Of a stretch of 12,877 nucleotides of DNA, positions 1 to 9,092 are shown piece after piece (within the stretch, counting starts at the first letter, position 1; each line of letters opens with the position of its first letter). Position numbers and translations under genes: made by a program. The notes below the pieces were generated by a model. That model worked only from the letters and a program-made list of their open reading frames with translations, was not told the DNA's origin and did not search any database. Origin of the DNA: Xanthoparmelia taractica (taxonomy: Eukaryota > Ascomycota > Lecanoromycetes > Lecanorales > Parmeliaceae); NCBI GenBank assembly GCA_033085395.1, contig JANQBS010000585.1, forward strand, positions 1 to 12,877. The letters run 5' to 3'.

Positions 1-2
1 TA
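1..2. other. Possible TA target-site duplication, left side
   Basis: TA immediately precedes the left TIR. The inverted match begins at position 3 and its partner ends at the last base of the window, so this TA is outside the repeat on the left. It is the expected target for Tc1/mariner-superfamily elements. The right copy is not in the window. Confidence 0.45.
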
Positions 3-77
3 TCCCATACCTTTCGATATGGTATTCGAAAAACTAGTCCCATACCATCAAATATACCACACCTTTCCGACCCGTAA
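3..77 (+). repeat. Left terminal inverted repeat of the outer element
   Basis: It matches the reverse complement of 12803-12877 at 74 of 75 positions; the only difference is A at 17 against the complement of C at 12863. The motif TCCCATACC occurs at 3-11 and again at 38-46, 35 bp apart, which looks like a paired transposase-binding site. A third, looser copy of the ACCTTTCG part lies at about 61-68. Several CpA dinucleotides survive here although the neighbouring DNA has almost none. Confidence 0.97.
5..22. repeat. Imperfect terminal hairpin, left end
   Basis: Bases 5-11 (CCATACC) can pair with 16-22 (GATATGG) around a 4-base loop, with one mismatch at position 17. It is the left counterpart of the perfect hairpin at 12858-12875. 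The only TIR mismatch is exactly the base that breaks this stem. Confidence 0.7.
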
Positions 78-177
78 AGATAATTATATAATTAATTTTT
101 TAAAGAGAAATTCTTTTAATAAATTTAATATATTCTTATTTTAATTAATTAATTCTTAATAAATAAAATTTAATATA

Positions 178-490
178 ATTTACGATAATGTCATTAGCTT
201 CGATTATATTAGCGAATTCTTTATCTTATATAACTTATTCGTTAAGCTATTAATTCGACTTATCGCCGATCTAAATATAATACTCGACACTCTTATAAAT
301 AGAAGTTAGAGTATTATCGTAGACGAAATAATTATTTTTAATATATAGATTATAGAAATCTCTATAATAAACTCTTATTAATTATCGAGAAGAAGTAAAA
401 TTATTATCTTATTAAAATTATCGAGAATAAAAATTCGATCGATTATAGTTATATTCTCGGAAACATAGAATTCGATTTCCTCGTAATCTT
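178..490 (+). pseudogene. Short + strand coding remnant, function unknown
   Basis: From 178 one frame reads for about 100 codons with a protein-like composition and stops of TAA or TAG only. A legible stretch is NLFVKLLIRLIADLNIIL (codons starting about 229), followed by LINRS, then VDEIIIFNIQ-like text with the Q positions as stops. I recognise no domain. No in-frame ATG survives; an ATG at 188 is in a different frame. It lies about 100 bp inside the left TIR, ahead of the longer remnant that starts near 689, and could be the 5' exon of that gene or the tail of another. The frame degenerates after about 490. Because RIP creates AT-rich pseudo-frames, this call is tentative. Confidence 0.35.
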
Positions 491-539
491 ATATTACTTT
501 TATTATAATCTTATAATTATAAAGAAGAATGTAATAGCA

Positions 540-670
540 ATAAGTGTAAGGTTAGTTGGGTGTCTAATTCTTGATTATTCTAAGTTGGAAAATTCTATCT
601 AAGTCAGGGCCAGCCAAGCACTTGCCTTAGCTGATTTCTTGATTGGCTTAACAAGTGCGTTTTCTATGAC
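540..670. other. Low-RIP island with interleaved inverted repeats
   Basis: This stretch keeps many CpA/TpG sites and is richer in G+C than both sides. It contains two interleaved pairs of inverted words: AGCCAA (612-617) with TTGGCT (643-648), and GCACTTG (618-624) with CAAGTGC (652-658). CAGGG at 605-609 resembles the start of a hAT-type terminal repeat, but no partner end was found. It sits between two coding remnants, so it may be a promoter, an intron or an old insertion boundary. Confidence 0.5.
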
Positions 671-688
671 AAAGAATAAATAAATTAA

Positions 689-3158
689 CGAGATAGACTC
701 GAAGCTCGATTTGCATTAGTATTCTCGATTAATATCGTGATAACGAGTTACTTATTCTACGAGACTATAACTTATACCTAATTCTACGAAAGCTTCTATA
801 GCGAATACGAGAAATATTTATTTGAATCGTTATATTCTCTCTAATAAAAACGATAAATACTCTATAATACTTAATAATCTTTTTATTATTTATAAGATAA
901 TAATAAATAATAACTATCGTAGAGATAAAATAATCTATTTATTTGCTAAGGTATTTCTTATAAATAATATATAAATTATCTAAACGAATTAAATTACTTA
1001 TTATATTCTTATAATCGATAATTATTTATAAATTTTTAAAGATTTCGCTTCGCTTTTAATTTCTTAATAAAAGTCTATATTATTATGAAGATAGTTAATA
1101 TTATTACTATCGGTCGAATTTTAATATCGAGGTTTTATTATATCTAAGTTAGCTAAGTATAGTGATTTTTAATATCTAAAGCGATTATATAGCGTTAAAT
1201 ATTTTATAAATATATCTATAATTTTCTTTTCTTAATAGTATCTTCGAGAATATATTTCTTTATATATAAGTTATTTATTATCTTAATAATACTTATTTTA
1301 AAACGTACTATTAATTACTTTATAAAGTTTATTAATAATATATCTCTAAAAGTCTTTCACTTAAAGTTATCGATTTTCTTAAAATATTAATTTAATACGA
1401 ATTCTCGAAAATAGAAAGATAAGTTTTCTCTTACGATTATCTTATTAATTAAAATATATAATTATAAACTCTTTTATTAAACGGATAAAATTTTCGAAAA
1501 ATAATTTCCTTATCCTTGTAAATAACGTAATTAAGATTATGTAATTCTAGAGTATTCGAGTAAAAGAAATCTAAGTCTTATATATTAAATTCTAATTAAT
1601 CGCTAACGACTAAATTCTCTAAGAATCTCTACTCGCCTTAAATATTACACTTTTCACGTTTATTACAACCAAGTCGTAATTAATATAATTCTAAGCTTTT
1701 TCTTAATAAGAGCACGAAATATATTGTTATTAACACTTTAATTTCTTATTATTAATAACGATAACTATTTATTCTTAGTTAATAACGTAGGAGTTAATTA
1801 ATTTAAAGAGGGTTTTATTAATATTAAGCTTTGCTTCGCGATAATATTAGAGATATTAAATAAATTATAAGCTAGTCATTTTCTTTTCGAGTATCGACTA
1901 AGCTAAATATCTATTAATATATCTCGCTAAGAGAATATATCTCGATATAGAGATAATAGCGCTAATAATAAAGATTTTTCGATTTAACTTATATCGATTT
2001 CGATATTTTTACCGTTAACGTAATTATTATTAATTAAGATTCACACGACTTAGCAAGCTTATTTGACGCTATTTAATACTCGTCGATAAAAAAGTATTAT
2101 TAAGCGAGCTTCTTAGCGTTCACTACTTTCGATAATATATTTTAATCTATTATTAAATCTAATAAAAATAGTTTGATTAAGAATAAGTTTATATTTAAAG
2201 TTCTTAATTAATAACGTATTTTTAATAATCGAAGATAGTAAATTAAAAGTTAATATCGAGCAACGCTAATACGTCTAATTTTTCGAAATTAAATAATTAA
2301 TTTAAAAAAAGTAATAATAAGCTTTTTATTAATAATAAGATCGTCGTTAATATATTAATATTAATCTTCTTAGATTTCTCTTTAAGTATCGATAAGAAAA
2401 ACGAGAATACTCTACTTTTCAAACTAAACGAAGTTTATGGATAATTAAGAATATATTCTATAGTCTTATTGAGTTATTTAATTATTAATCGTAAAGTTAA
2501 TTTATAAACAATTTAATCCAAGAATTAAGATAATAAAGAAATAAATTTTGATCGAAATCGGATACGAGCTACTCTAGGCGATGTTTTTTTCTACGAATCA
2601 CACTCGATAGAACGATTAATATACTTAATAATAAACTCGATAATCGATTTAAGTATCCTTAGGTATAATGCTTATAAAAAAAGAATTAAAATCTCGAAAT
2701 CAATACGTTAAAATAAGAGTGCTTCTCGATACGTCGAGATAAAGAACTTTCTTTAATTTAACGAGGTTTATTGCTAGCCAGAGATAAGCAATCGTCGGGT
2801 TATAAAAATAAATAATTATTTCTTATAGAAAATAAAGAATTTTTTAATATACTATTTTTAATCAAAAGAAGCTTACTAATATTAACGAAAAAGATTTTCG
2901 TATTCTATCGATAATTAATAAATGTTAACATCTTATAATAATTCTAAAATTAGAAAGAAATTAGATCTAAGCTATTAAGCCCTAAGATACGCTAACGAGA
3001 TAAACGAACTCTTAATAAGTAAATATATGCTAATAAGTAAATAATTAATAAATAAATAATATAGATAAATTAATAAGATAATAAGTGTCAAGTAAGAGAG
3101 TGACGTATAGATTAATTATATTAATAAGGGACTTCTAATCGAATAGCAAGTCGATTGA
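689..3158 (+). pseudogene. Large + strand gene remnant X, unrecognised product
   Basis: A protein-like frame can be followed for about 2.4 kb, with shifts: it starts near 689 (RDRLEARFALVFSINIV), is in a second frame around 1081-1700 (for example SLKVIDFLKILI) and in a third from about 1803 to a TGA at 3156-3158. The last part is the clearest: about 450 codons, nearly all stops TAA/TAG, with legible segments LAKRIYLDIEIIALIIKIF (about 1923), RATLGDVFFYESHSIERL (about 2565) and ALRYANEINELLISKYM (about 2982). The C-terminal end is Lys/Gln-rich. Composition is hydrophilic on this strand and hydrophobic on the other, which supports the + strand. I do not recognise the family: no reverse transcriptase, helicase or DDE signature was found by eye. 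An original protein of about 700-800 residues is plausible. It could be cargo of the outer element or part of a nested one. One in-frame TGA lies near 2064. Confidence 0.55.
3000..3075. repeat. Short degenerate AATAAGTAAAT-type direct repeats
   Basis: Words of the form AATAAGTAAAT occur at about 3014-3024 and 3033-3043, followed by AATAAATAAAT runs. They fall inside the Lys/Gln-rich end of remnant X, where they encode a low-complexity tail, so they are probably coding repeats and not regulatory. Confidence 0.4.
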
Positions 3159-3230
3159 ATAATAACTAGCTATTAATAAGCGTTGCTATTAATTATTGTT
3201 AATTATTATTAAATTAACGACCTAAATAGA

Positions 3231-3282
3231 ATCGCCGACCTAATCTAGATCGACGACGTGATGATGATATTAAATCGGCGAT
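3231..3282. repeat. 8-bp inverted repeat ATCGCCGA / TCGGCGAT
   Basis: ATCGCCGA at 3231-3238 and TCGGCGAT at 3275-3282 are exact inverted copies around a 36-base spacer that is unusually rich in CG and GAT. They lie in the less mutated stretch at the start of remnant Y, inside its open frame, so the repeat may simply be coding. Confidence 0.4.
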
Positions 3283-4724
3283 ATACTGCAAATGTATATG
3301 TCAAGATAATTAATAAACTAAGCTGAGTGCCAATGTCTAATTACAAGTGTCATTGCCAAGAGTTTTCGTATTAGTTCGATATTTATCTTCTATTCTAAAT
3401 AGATTCTTAATCGCTATCTCTAAATTATTTTATATTATACTTAATTATTTCTTAATTTCGTTAAGCTTAATTTATATAGTAACTAATTACGCTTAAAGCG
3501 CTATTAATTATAATAATTCTATCTTCGTAATAGATTACTATCGCGATTAATTAAGTTCTTCTGAACTAGAAATAATAAAATTATTAATAATACTATCTTT
3601 AAGAAGAGTATTATATTTATTTTACGATTCTCAGTTAATTATAAATTTTTTTATACGCGAAGATAAACTTAGCTTATCAAAGAAGAAGATAGAGAATTTC
3701 TCTTTAAAGATTCACGCTCTTTTTCTAATACTAAAGTGTATCTTACTAATATTACTAATTGATCGAGATTCATATAAAGATTATCTTATACTATATAAGA
3801 TTTTACGACTTATTCCAATCTTCGCGTCGAAATAATATTCGAGTAAAGAGCGTTATACGTCAAGTAAGATGCGATTAGAAATCGTCTCGATCTCCGTATC
3901 GAATTAATAAAGCTAGCGCTTTAAAGTAGTAGTATTTTTATCTAGTATTTATGTAATTATTAAACTAAAGATCTTTATCTTTATTTTCTTGAATTAGAGT
4001 TTATTATATATAGTCTATACTCTTTTTATTATCACGCTAAAGTTATATTCTAAGATCTAATTTTCGTATAATAAACTTAATCTTAGCTCGTGAGTTTTAT
4101 ATCTATATATCTTAATATTCGCTAGAATTAGTAACTATCTCTTTGCTACTTCTTTGTTTTTATATATTTAATAGACTTTAAAGATTATCTACTAGCGTAG
4201 TAGATTATTTTAATTACTTCTTATCTTACTTATTTAATCTTTATTAATATAATTAATACGTAAGTTTTTCGTAAAGAATATAATAGAATATAATCTCGCT
4301 CTCTTCGCGTCGCTTATTTTCGAGCTTATAATCTTAGCTATTCACGTATTACTTAAATCTATTCTTTTCGATAAATAGAGCGATTTATAGTCTTTAAATA
4401 GTTTTATAATAATAATAAACTCGTCTTAATAATATTATTCGTGTAAGATAATTCTTATCTTTAGCGTTTACTAGATATAAACTTTATTTCTAAAGATATA
4501 ATTATAATAGACTATCTATTAATTCTCTCTTAAAGATAATTTATTTTATTATTATTTTTATTCCTAGAATTAATTAACGTAAAAGATATATTAAAGTATT
4601 TTTAATTTAAGTGTAATTTTTAATATTTAATCTATAATATATAACGATATTTTAAAGCGAATTAGCGTGAATAACTTAAAGAAAGTAAGATTAAAAATAA
4701 TATAAAGATTAATAAAAGTGAAAG

Positions 4725-4857
4725 TTATAAGAAGTAAGATAAGTTATAAGATATAAGTTAAGTCATAAAAGATAAATTAAATTATAAGAAGTAAGATAAG
4801 TTATAAGATATAAGTTAAGTCATAAAAGATAAATTAAATTATAAGAAGTGAGATAAG
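4725..4857. repeat. 57-bp tandem repeat, 2.3 copies
   Basis: Copies are 4725-4781, 4782-4838 and a partial one at 4839-4857. The two full copies are identical over all 57 bases. The partial copy differs once, reading GTGAG where the others have GTAAG, a TpG to TpA difference. Fifty-seven is 19 codons, so the repeat keeps the frame of remnant Y and encodes a Lys/Gln/Asp-rich unit (legible as DIS*VIKDKLNYKK*DKL). Confidence 0.95.
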
Positions 4858-5250
4858 AGTAAGTATTATACTACGTAAAGTTAATAAATTTTTAATAGTA
4901 ATATTATTAGAATTAAAGTTATTGTATAATAGTTCTATAATAATAATAAAGCTATATATATAGTAGCTTTCGCTTTCTTTATCGTCTAGCTTAATAACGT
5001 CTTGCTAGTTAATTTAGTTATAGTCTAATATTATAACAAAGCGGCGAAGCGCTAACGTTAATTGTTGCGGGAGTTATAAATATATTAAACTCTAATTTAG
5101 ACCCGACCGATTCTTACGTTATAGCTCTTCGAGATCTTTCTCGTCTTCGTTTTTATCTGCAAATCTAAAAAGTTCCTACTGGATTCAAAATTGCTGATCG
5201 CGCGGCTAGGGCTGAAATCAAGAATTCCGCTGAATCAGTAACTCCATTAA

Positions 5251-5266
5251 ATATTCGCGCGAATAT
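5251..5266. repeat. 16-bp perfect palindrome ATATTCGCGCGAATAT
   Basis: A perfect palindrome with a CGCGCG core lies in the low-RIP stretch upstream of the Gag-like gene. It could be a protein-binding site; no known factor is assigned. Confidence 0.7.
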
Positions 5267-5294
5267 CGAAGAATCCGTCAAGTTAGTAACTTCA

Positions 5295-5348
5295 ACTTGC
5301 TATTAGCACGATTTTAGTATAGTTAATAAATACTACTTGCTATTAGCA
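5295..5348 (+). repeat. 14-bp direct repeat ACTTGCTATTAGCA, two copies
   Basis: Exact copies at 5295-5308 and 5335-5348, 40 bp apart, lie just upstream of the CACGTG/TGACTCA cluster. The spacing and position suggest an upstream activating element. Confidence 0.8.
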
Positions 5349-5351
5349 TTA

Positions 5352-5364
5352 GTCACGTGACTCA
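5352..5364 (+). promoter_or_regulatory. Overlapping E-box (CACGTG) and TGACTCA site
   Basis: GTCACGTGAC at 5352-5361 is a 10-bp palindrome holding CACGTG (bHLH-type site). It overlaps TGACTCA at 5358-5364, the consensus of Gcn4/AP-1-type bZIP factors. A TATAAG lies 17 bp further on. The match is to general consensus motifs; binding is inferred. Confidence 0.5.
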
Positions 5365-5647
5365 GCCCTATATTTAGCCCTATAAGTTTTTTTTTAATCG
5401 ACGACGAGGTTTAATAGCGATATGTAGCGACGACTCTCAACGCTACCTCGAAATAGATCCCGAGATCGTGAATTTTAGATTAAATCCTCGCGGGGATAAT
5501 ACCCGGAGTAATACTTAGAGTAATACGTAACGTATATTATTAAGTACTTGCTATAGGACCTTACGATGTCACGATATTCTATATGCCAAAGGCATTTCGG
5601 GAAGATCGGGGAAGCTAGGCCAAATTTGTATTAGTTTCTCAGCATGA

Positions 5648-7486
5648 TCTCCGCCACTGCGGCCCTTAGAATTCGATAGACTTTTTAATCATTTAATCTC
5701 AAGACCTTTTCATGACAATATAATAGCAACGCTTGATTTCGATATTAATCGACTGTCGAATCGTTTAAAAGAAGTCCTTTATTAATATAGTTCACTTATC
5801 GTTATCGAATCTATTAAATAAGTAAGCTATTAGATTAGCAAGATCTTATTAGCTTTTCTTTATCTACTAAAAGTCTTCTTATTTTACTTCTTTGTTAATT
5901 AGTCTAATAAATTAACGCTAGCTACTTCAATAGATAGACAAGTACTTAGCCTCGCATTTGATATTTAGAAATTCATTATTATTAGTTATAAATACGCTAA
6001 TTTAATATCTAACGATATTAGAGAGATTTATAAGCATCTCACGTTTAACCTCCTCAGATCTATTAAGTTAATTAACTCTACTACTAATTTATTAAGAATA
6101 ATTACTTATTTTTTAATTTAAGATCGTTAATCATCTAACTAAGTCGTTAATAAATCTATTTTTTGTAAATCTATTCGGCGTTTTAAGTAAGTTACTCAGT
6201 CTCTTAAAAACTTACTCTTTAATTCTTTTTCTACTAAAAACACACCTAGTTCGTTATCAACTAGCAATAATACTAATACTAATCCTACTAATATTAATAA
6301 TAATAATCCTACTAATAATTCTACTAATAATCTTATTAATATTAATAACAATTCTACTAATAATAATCGTGATTCTTTATTAAATAATTCGCTTTCTATT
6401 TTATCACCGCCACCAGTGATTCGTGAGGATTCTATTGCTATAGATACTATTAATTTAAATAAAAATTCAAGCACTTCTCCTAGGCAATCAAGTCAAACTA
6501 TATCTAAAATAACTATTAATTTCACAGCCTAATAATTGCAAGATATAATTAATAATGCTATTAACTTCGCAGTTACAAATGTTATTAATAATTTATAATT
6601 ATCTACTAAATCTAGGAGAGAATAAGGCTCGCTAAAAGAATTGGAATTAATTACAATAGAAGTCGTAGAAATATCGAGTTTTGATAACAAATAAAATGTT
6701 ATAGAATTAAACTATTTCGATTCTTTTTTAAATAAGTCTTACGAAGAGAGTGAGATTATAACTATAAGAAAGAACGTGTATTATCGCAGTGTAATTCTAT
6801 TTATTAAAAGAATTTATAATTTAATAGCTATAAAAGAAGAAGCTATAGTTCGTATCAATATAAATACTTATTTTCGTAATTCTATATTTGCTTAATATAT
6901 CTTAGAGCTATTTAATTTAAAGCGAAGAGATCTTCGTGTAGAAGATAGTGAAGTGAAAGAATAATATAGAGCTCTCTCTGTAAGATTCAAGGAATTATTA
7001 AATATAACACTCTCGAATCTAACTGCAGAAAAGTATACGTTAATAGATACTCGTTCTCAACGAGAGTCTACTAGCTATATATAAGTAGTAGTTAGATACG
7101 TAAAATCAGCTAATATTAATAATATTTAAAATTAGTTAACATTTGTTTATAAAGGAATCATATAATAGCTACGAGTCTTTATCGATTCAACAAGTTTAGC
7201 TACTATTATTGCAAGCTTTATTTAAATGCTTGATATAAAGAAGATAGCTTAATTTAAGCTATATACTCGTTAACAGTAATATTAAGCTTTCACTCAAAGA
7301 TCTTAGCATTAAAATTAGTAGAATTAATAGCGTAAAAATATCTATCGAAATGCACTGAGGAATATATTTCAGTAAGGCCTTTCTTTGGCTTTTAATTCAA
7401 TTCGTTAAGATTACTCGATAATCCTAGGATATGCACAATTAGGGCTAGGGTTAGCATCACGAAAATGTCTACATCTCATCAATTGA
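5648..7486 (+). pseudogene. Retrotransposon Gag-like protein, RIP-degraded
   Basis: One frame runs 612 codons between a TGA at 5645-5647 and a TGA at 7484-7486, and every internal stop I read is TAA or TAG. The N-terminal third (about 5700-6200) is helix-like and unrecognised. An Asn/Thr/Pro low-complexity linker follows at about 6250-6380, then SILSPPPVIREDSIAI. The core at about 6710-7220 resembles the Gag-like domain common in fungal retroelements, with legible text YFDSFLNKSYEESEI, VYYRSVILFIKRI, VRFKELLNITLSNLTAEKY and LTFVYKGII. A Gln-rich stretch follows at about 7245-7370. No zinc knuckle and no reverse transcriptase follow, so this is a solo or truncated gag. An ATG at 5644 is in a different frame; the true start was probably there, with a later indel, or has been lost as ATA. 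The regulatory-looking region lies just upstream. Confidence 0.72.
6250..6380 (+). repeat. Asn/Thr-rich low-complexity segment of the Gag-like frame
   Basis: Repeated ACTAAT, CCTACTAAT and AATAATAAT words encode NNTNTNPTN-type text on the + strand. The opposite strand reads as Leu/Ile-rich and stays open from 6474 to 6196, which is an antisense shadow. The repeat looks like a slippage-prone linker between the N-terminal part and the Gag core. Confidence 0.75.
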
Positions 7487-7489
7487 TCT

Positions 7490-7950
7490 CTACTCAAGTC
7501 GTATTACTATTTAGTATATTTCTTATTAAAGAATCTTACTTATTAAATAAAAATTAATAGAATCTCTAAAGATAAGATTATAAAAAAAAAAAAATTAAAT
7601 AATTATAGAGCTCTAAAATTGCCTTTTTTTAAATATAGCGCTTTAAAACGATTAAACTATATTAGAAACACGTCTTTATTCGACTTATTAATAAATCTTA
7701 GCGCGCGAGACTTATTTAAAAGAATATAATGCGATAGAGTGATAAGACGAAGTATAATATAGATTTATAACGTAACTTTATCTCTTATTAGTCTGTATTA
7801 CTCGTAATTAATTTAAATAATATTAATAAAAAAAGAAAAAGAAGAAGAGATCGTTAATTAATTATAAGAAAGAATTATTAAAGAGAGATAACTTAATTAT
7901 AGATAGATAATTAAAAAATAAAAAAATAATTGATTATTAGCGTCTTTTTA
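7490..7950. other. AT-rich junction between the Gag-like and pogo remnants
   Basis: The + strand Gag-like gene and the minus-strand pogo gene converge here. Apart from the AATAAA and A tract I see no feature, terminal repeat or target duplication that would mark where one element ends and the other begins. Confidence 0.5.
7546..7594 (+). terminator. Possible polyadenylation signal and A tract after the Gag-like gene
   Basis: AATAAA at 7546-7551 lies 60 bp after the TGA at 7484-7486 and is followed by a run of 13 A at 7582-7594. This could be the 3' end of the transcript, or the tail of a retroposed copy. In such AT-rich DNA an AATAAA is weak evidence. Confidence 0.35.
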
Positions 7951-8168
7951 TTATTATTAATAATATTGAAATATCTAGATATCTATCAAGTTATTATTTT
8001 TTAAGTCTTATTAATCTTTTACTTCGTAAAAAAATTAATACGATCTCTTCTTCTATTACTTCTTCTTCTATTATATTCTTTATTATCTTTTTAATAATCT
8101 TTCTATTTGTTTTATCTTATTCGCCTTATCTATCTCGTTTATCTCGTTTATTTTATTATTATAATTAT

Positions 8169-8243
8169 AATAAAGTCTCTTATAATAAGATTTCTTACGA
8201 TAAAATCTTTTACGATAAGATTATTTATTATAAAGTCTAAGAT
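8169..8243 (-). repeat. 15-bp degenerate tandem repeat in the pogo C-terminal tail
   Basis: Five 15-nt units repeat in register with codons. On the coding (minus) strand the units read ILS*K, ILS*E, ILL*E and TLL*L, with the stops likely former Gln. This gives a Gln-rich helical repeat; a coiled coil is plausible. The + strand reads NKVSY/NKISY/DKIFY, which I take as antisense. Confidence 0.65.
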
Positions 8244-9090
8244 AAAGAGAGTCTAAATAATCTTAATAAGTCTAATATTAAAGATATAATAATATCTTTT
8301 TTAATTAAACTTCTACGTTTTCTTTCTTTAAAAATAGCTAAATTAAAATAATATATTCTTTAAACTTCTTTATCGAATTTCTATTTAGCGATCTTATTTA
8401 ATTATTTTTATAGAGTCTTAAGATTTAGAATCTATTCTTCGTCTTAATATATCTAATTACGCTTTTTCTTATTCTTTTTTCATTAATCTTTCTTAATAAA
8501 ATCGGTATTAATATTTTTAATAAAATATTCTTTATAAAGCGAAGTTATATACTTTATTAAGCTTTTTTATAAGTGCTAGATCTTAATTTTTAATCTTAAT
8601 TTATTTAAGTATTTAATTAATTTATTTAACGTTTATTAAGATAAAGAATATTAATATTAAGTTATTATTACTTGCTATAACTATTACTTCTAAAAACGAA
8701 TTTACTTTCCCTAATTCTAATACTTTAAGCCTTAATTTATTAAAAATAGTTTACTCTTTTACTATATATATCTAATAATCTTTTCTTTTATAGTATTCTT
8801 TCTTATTATTTAAATATATTAAAGAAAATTTGTTTTATTTATTAAATAATTACTTTTAACTCGTGTATTCTTCTCGAGATATATACGATATATAATTAAT
8901 AAAGATTAAAAAAATTTAATATTAAGTGATTAAAGAATATACGTAATATAAATAAATAGATATAAGAGAATAATATCGTTATTAGTATAGAACTATATAA
9001 TCTTAATATAAACGTGTAATGTATACTTATTAAATATAAGAAGATAATATTATTCTTTAAGCGTCTTTCGAGTCTATAACTCGAAGTATC

Positions 9091-9092
9091 TA
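9091..9092. other. TA target-site duplication, left side of the nested element
   Basis: TA directly precedes the left TIR of the nested Tc1-like element; the second copy is at 10913-10914. Confidence 0.85.

Larger units (their letters stand above)
3104..5060 (+). pseudogene. Large + strand gene remnant Y, Cys cluster and Lys/Gln-rich tail, unrecognised
   Basis: One frame has no TGA from 3104 to 4090 and has only TAA/TAG stops. Legible pieces include RRRDDDIKSAIYCKCIC (about 3251), LSSSELEIIKLLIILSLRR (about 3560), INFFIREDKLSLSKKK and LILYKILRLIPIFASK. From about 4140 the sequence continues in another frame, with FRKEYN, SRSLRVAYFRAYNLSYSRI (about 4300) and LLDINFISKDIIIIDYLL (about 4470). 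Near 4600 there is a short run with one clear Cys and several Tyr codons that could be former Cys codons, then a Lys/Gln/Asp-rich tail with a 57-bp tandem repeat. The 5' end overlaps the tail of remnant X (3104-3158) in a different frame, so X and Y may have been co-transcribed or one protein with a frameshift. I cannot name the family. A nucleic-acid-binding C-terminus is only suggested by composition. Confidence 0.5.
5207..5370. repeat. 9-bp inverted repeat TAGGGCTGA / TCAGCCCTA
   Basis: TAGGGCTGA at 5207-5215 and TCAGCCCTA at 5362-5370 are exact inverted copies 164 bp end to end. The flanks show no target duplication, so a small inserted element is not supported. They may be a pair of binding sites within the regulatory-looking stretch. 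Confidence 0.45.
5040..5640 (+). promoter_or_regulatory. Low-RIP leader or LTR-like region upstream of the Gag-like gene
   Basis: About 600 bp with much less RIP damage and higher G+C than its surroundings. It has TATA-like boxes (TATAAATATAT near 5074 and TATAAG at 5381-5386, the latter followed by a T run), a CACGTG at 5354-5359 overlapping TGACTCA at 5358-5364, a 14-bp direct repeat and a 16-bp palindrome. It directly precedes the Gag-like frame. This is what the 5' LTR and leader of a retrotransposon could look like, but I found no second copy of the sequence in the window, so an LTR pair is not shown. It could also be the promoter of a cargo gene. Confidence 0.45.
7950..9092 (-). pseudogene. 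Pogo/Fot1-type transposase, C-terminal part (second half of catalytic domain and tail)
   Basis: This is the downstream half of the minus-strand transposase cut by the nested Tc1-like element. Right after the insertion the frame reads TRKTLKE*YYLLIFNKYT, which matches the pogo motif around the second catalytic Asp (normally a DGH-type motif); here it is Asn, codon 9031-9029. Thirty-five codons later the LQPLD-type motif reads L*SLNI, again Asn for Asp, codon 8923-8921, so the ancestral spacing is DD35D, as expected for pogo/Fot1. Downstream, KSLIKYITSLYKEYFIKN, INTDFIKKD and a basic KKNKKKR cluster fit the usual C-terminal region of fungal pogo transposases. The tail has Gln-rich pentapeptide repeats and Lys/Glu-rich text. 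Stops are TAA/TAG, with one TGA near 8480. The C-terminal end is uncertain and is placed near 7950. Confidence 0.8.

Noticed and set aside
605..609. CAGGG as the end of a hAT element
   Set aside because: No opposite terminal repeat, no 8-bp duplication and no hAT transposase motif were found.
5207..5370. A 164-bp MITE bounded by TAGGGCTGA / TCAGCCCTA
   Set aside because: No target duplication in the flanks and only 9 bp of terminal repeat.
6196..6474. Minus-strand ORF of 92 codons, Leu/Ile-rich
   Set aside because: It is the antisense of the Asn/Thr-rich segment of the Gag-like frame, and its Leu/Ile/Val runs come from ACTAAT-type repeats.
7439..7454. Telomere-like TTAGGGCTAGGGTTAG
   Set aside because: It lies in the Gag-like frame and reads as Leu-Gly-Leu-Gly-Leu; only two and a half imperfect units, so chance is likely.
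8020..8700. Long + strand frame with NKVSY/DKIFY repeats
   Set aside because: It is hydrophobic and aromatic, as expected for the antisense of a Gln/Lys/Glu-rich protein; the minus strand is in frame with the pogo catalytic motifs.
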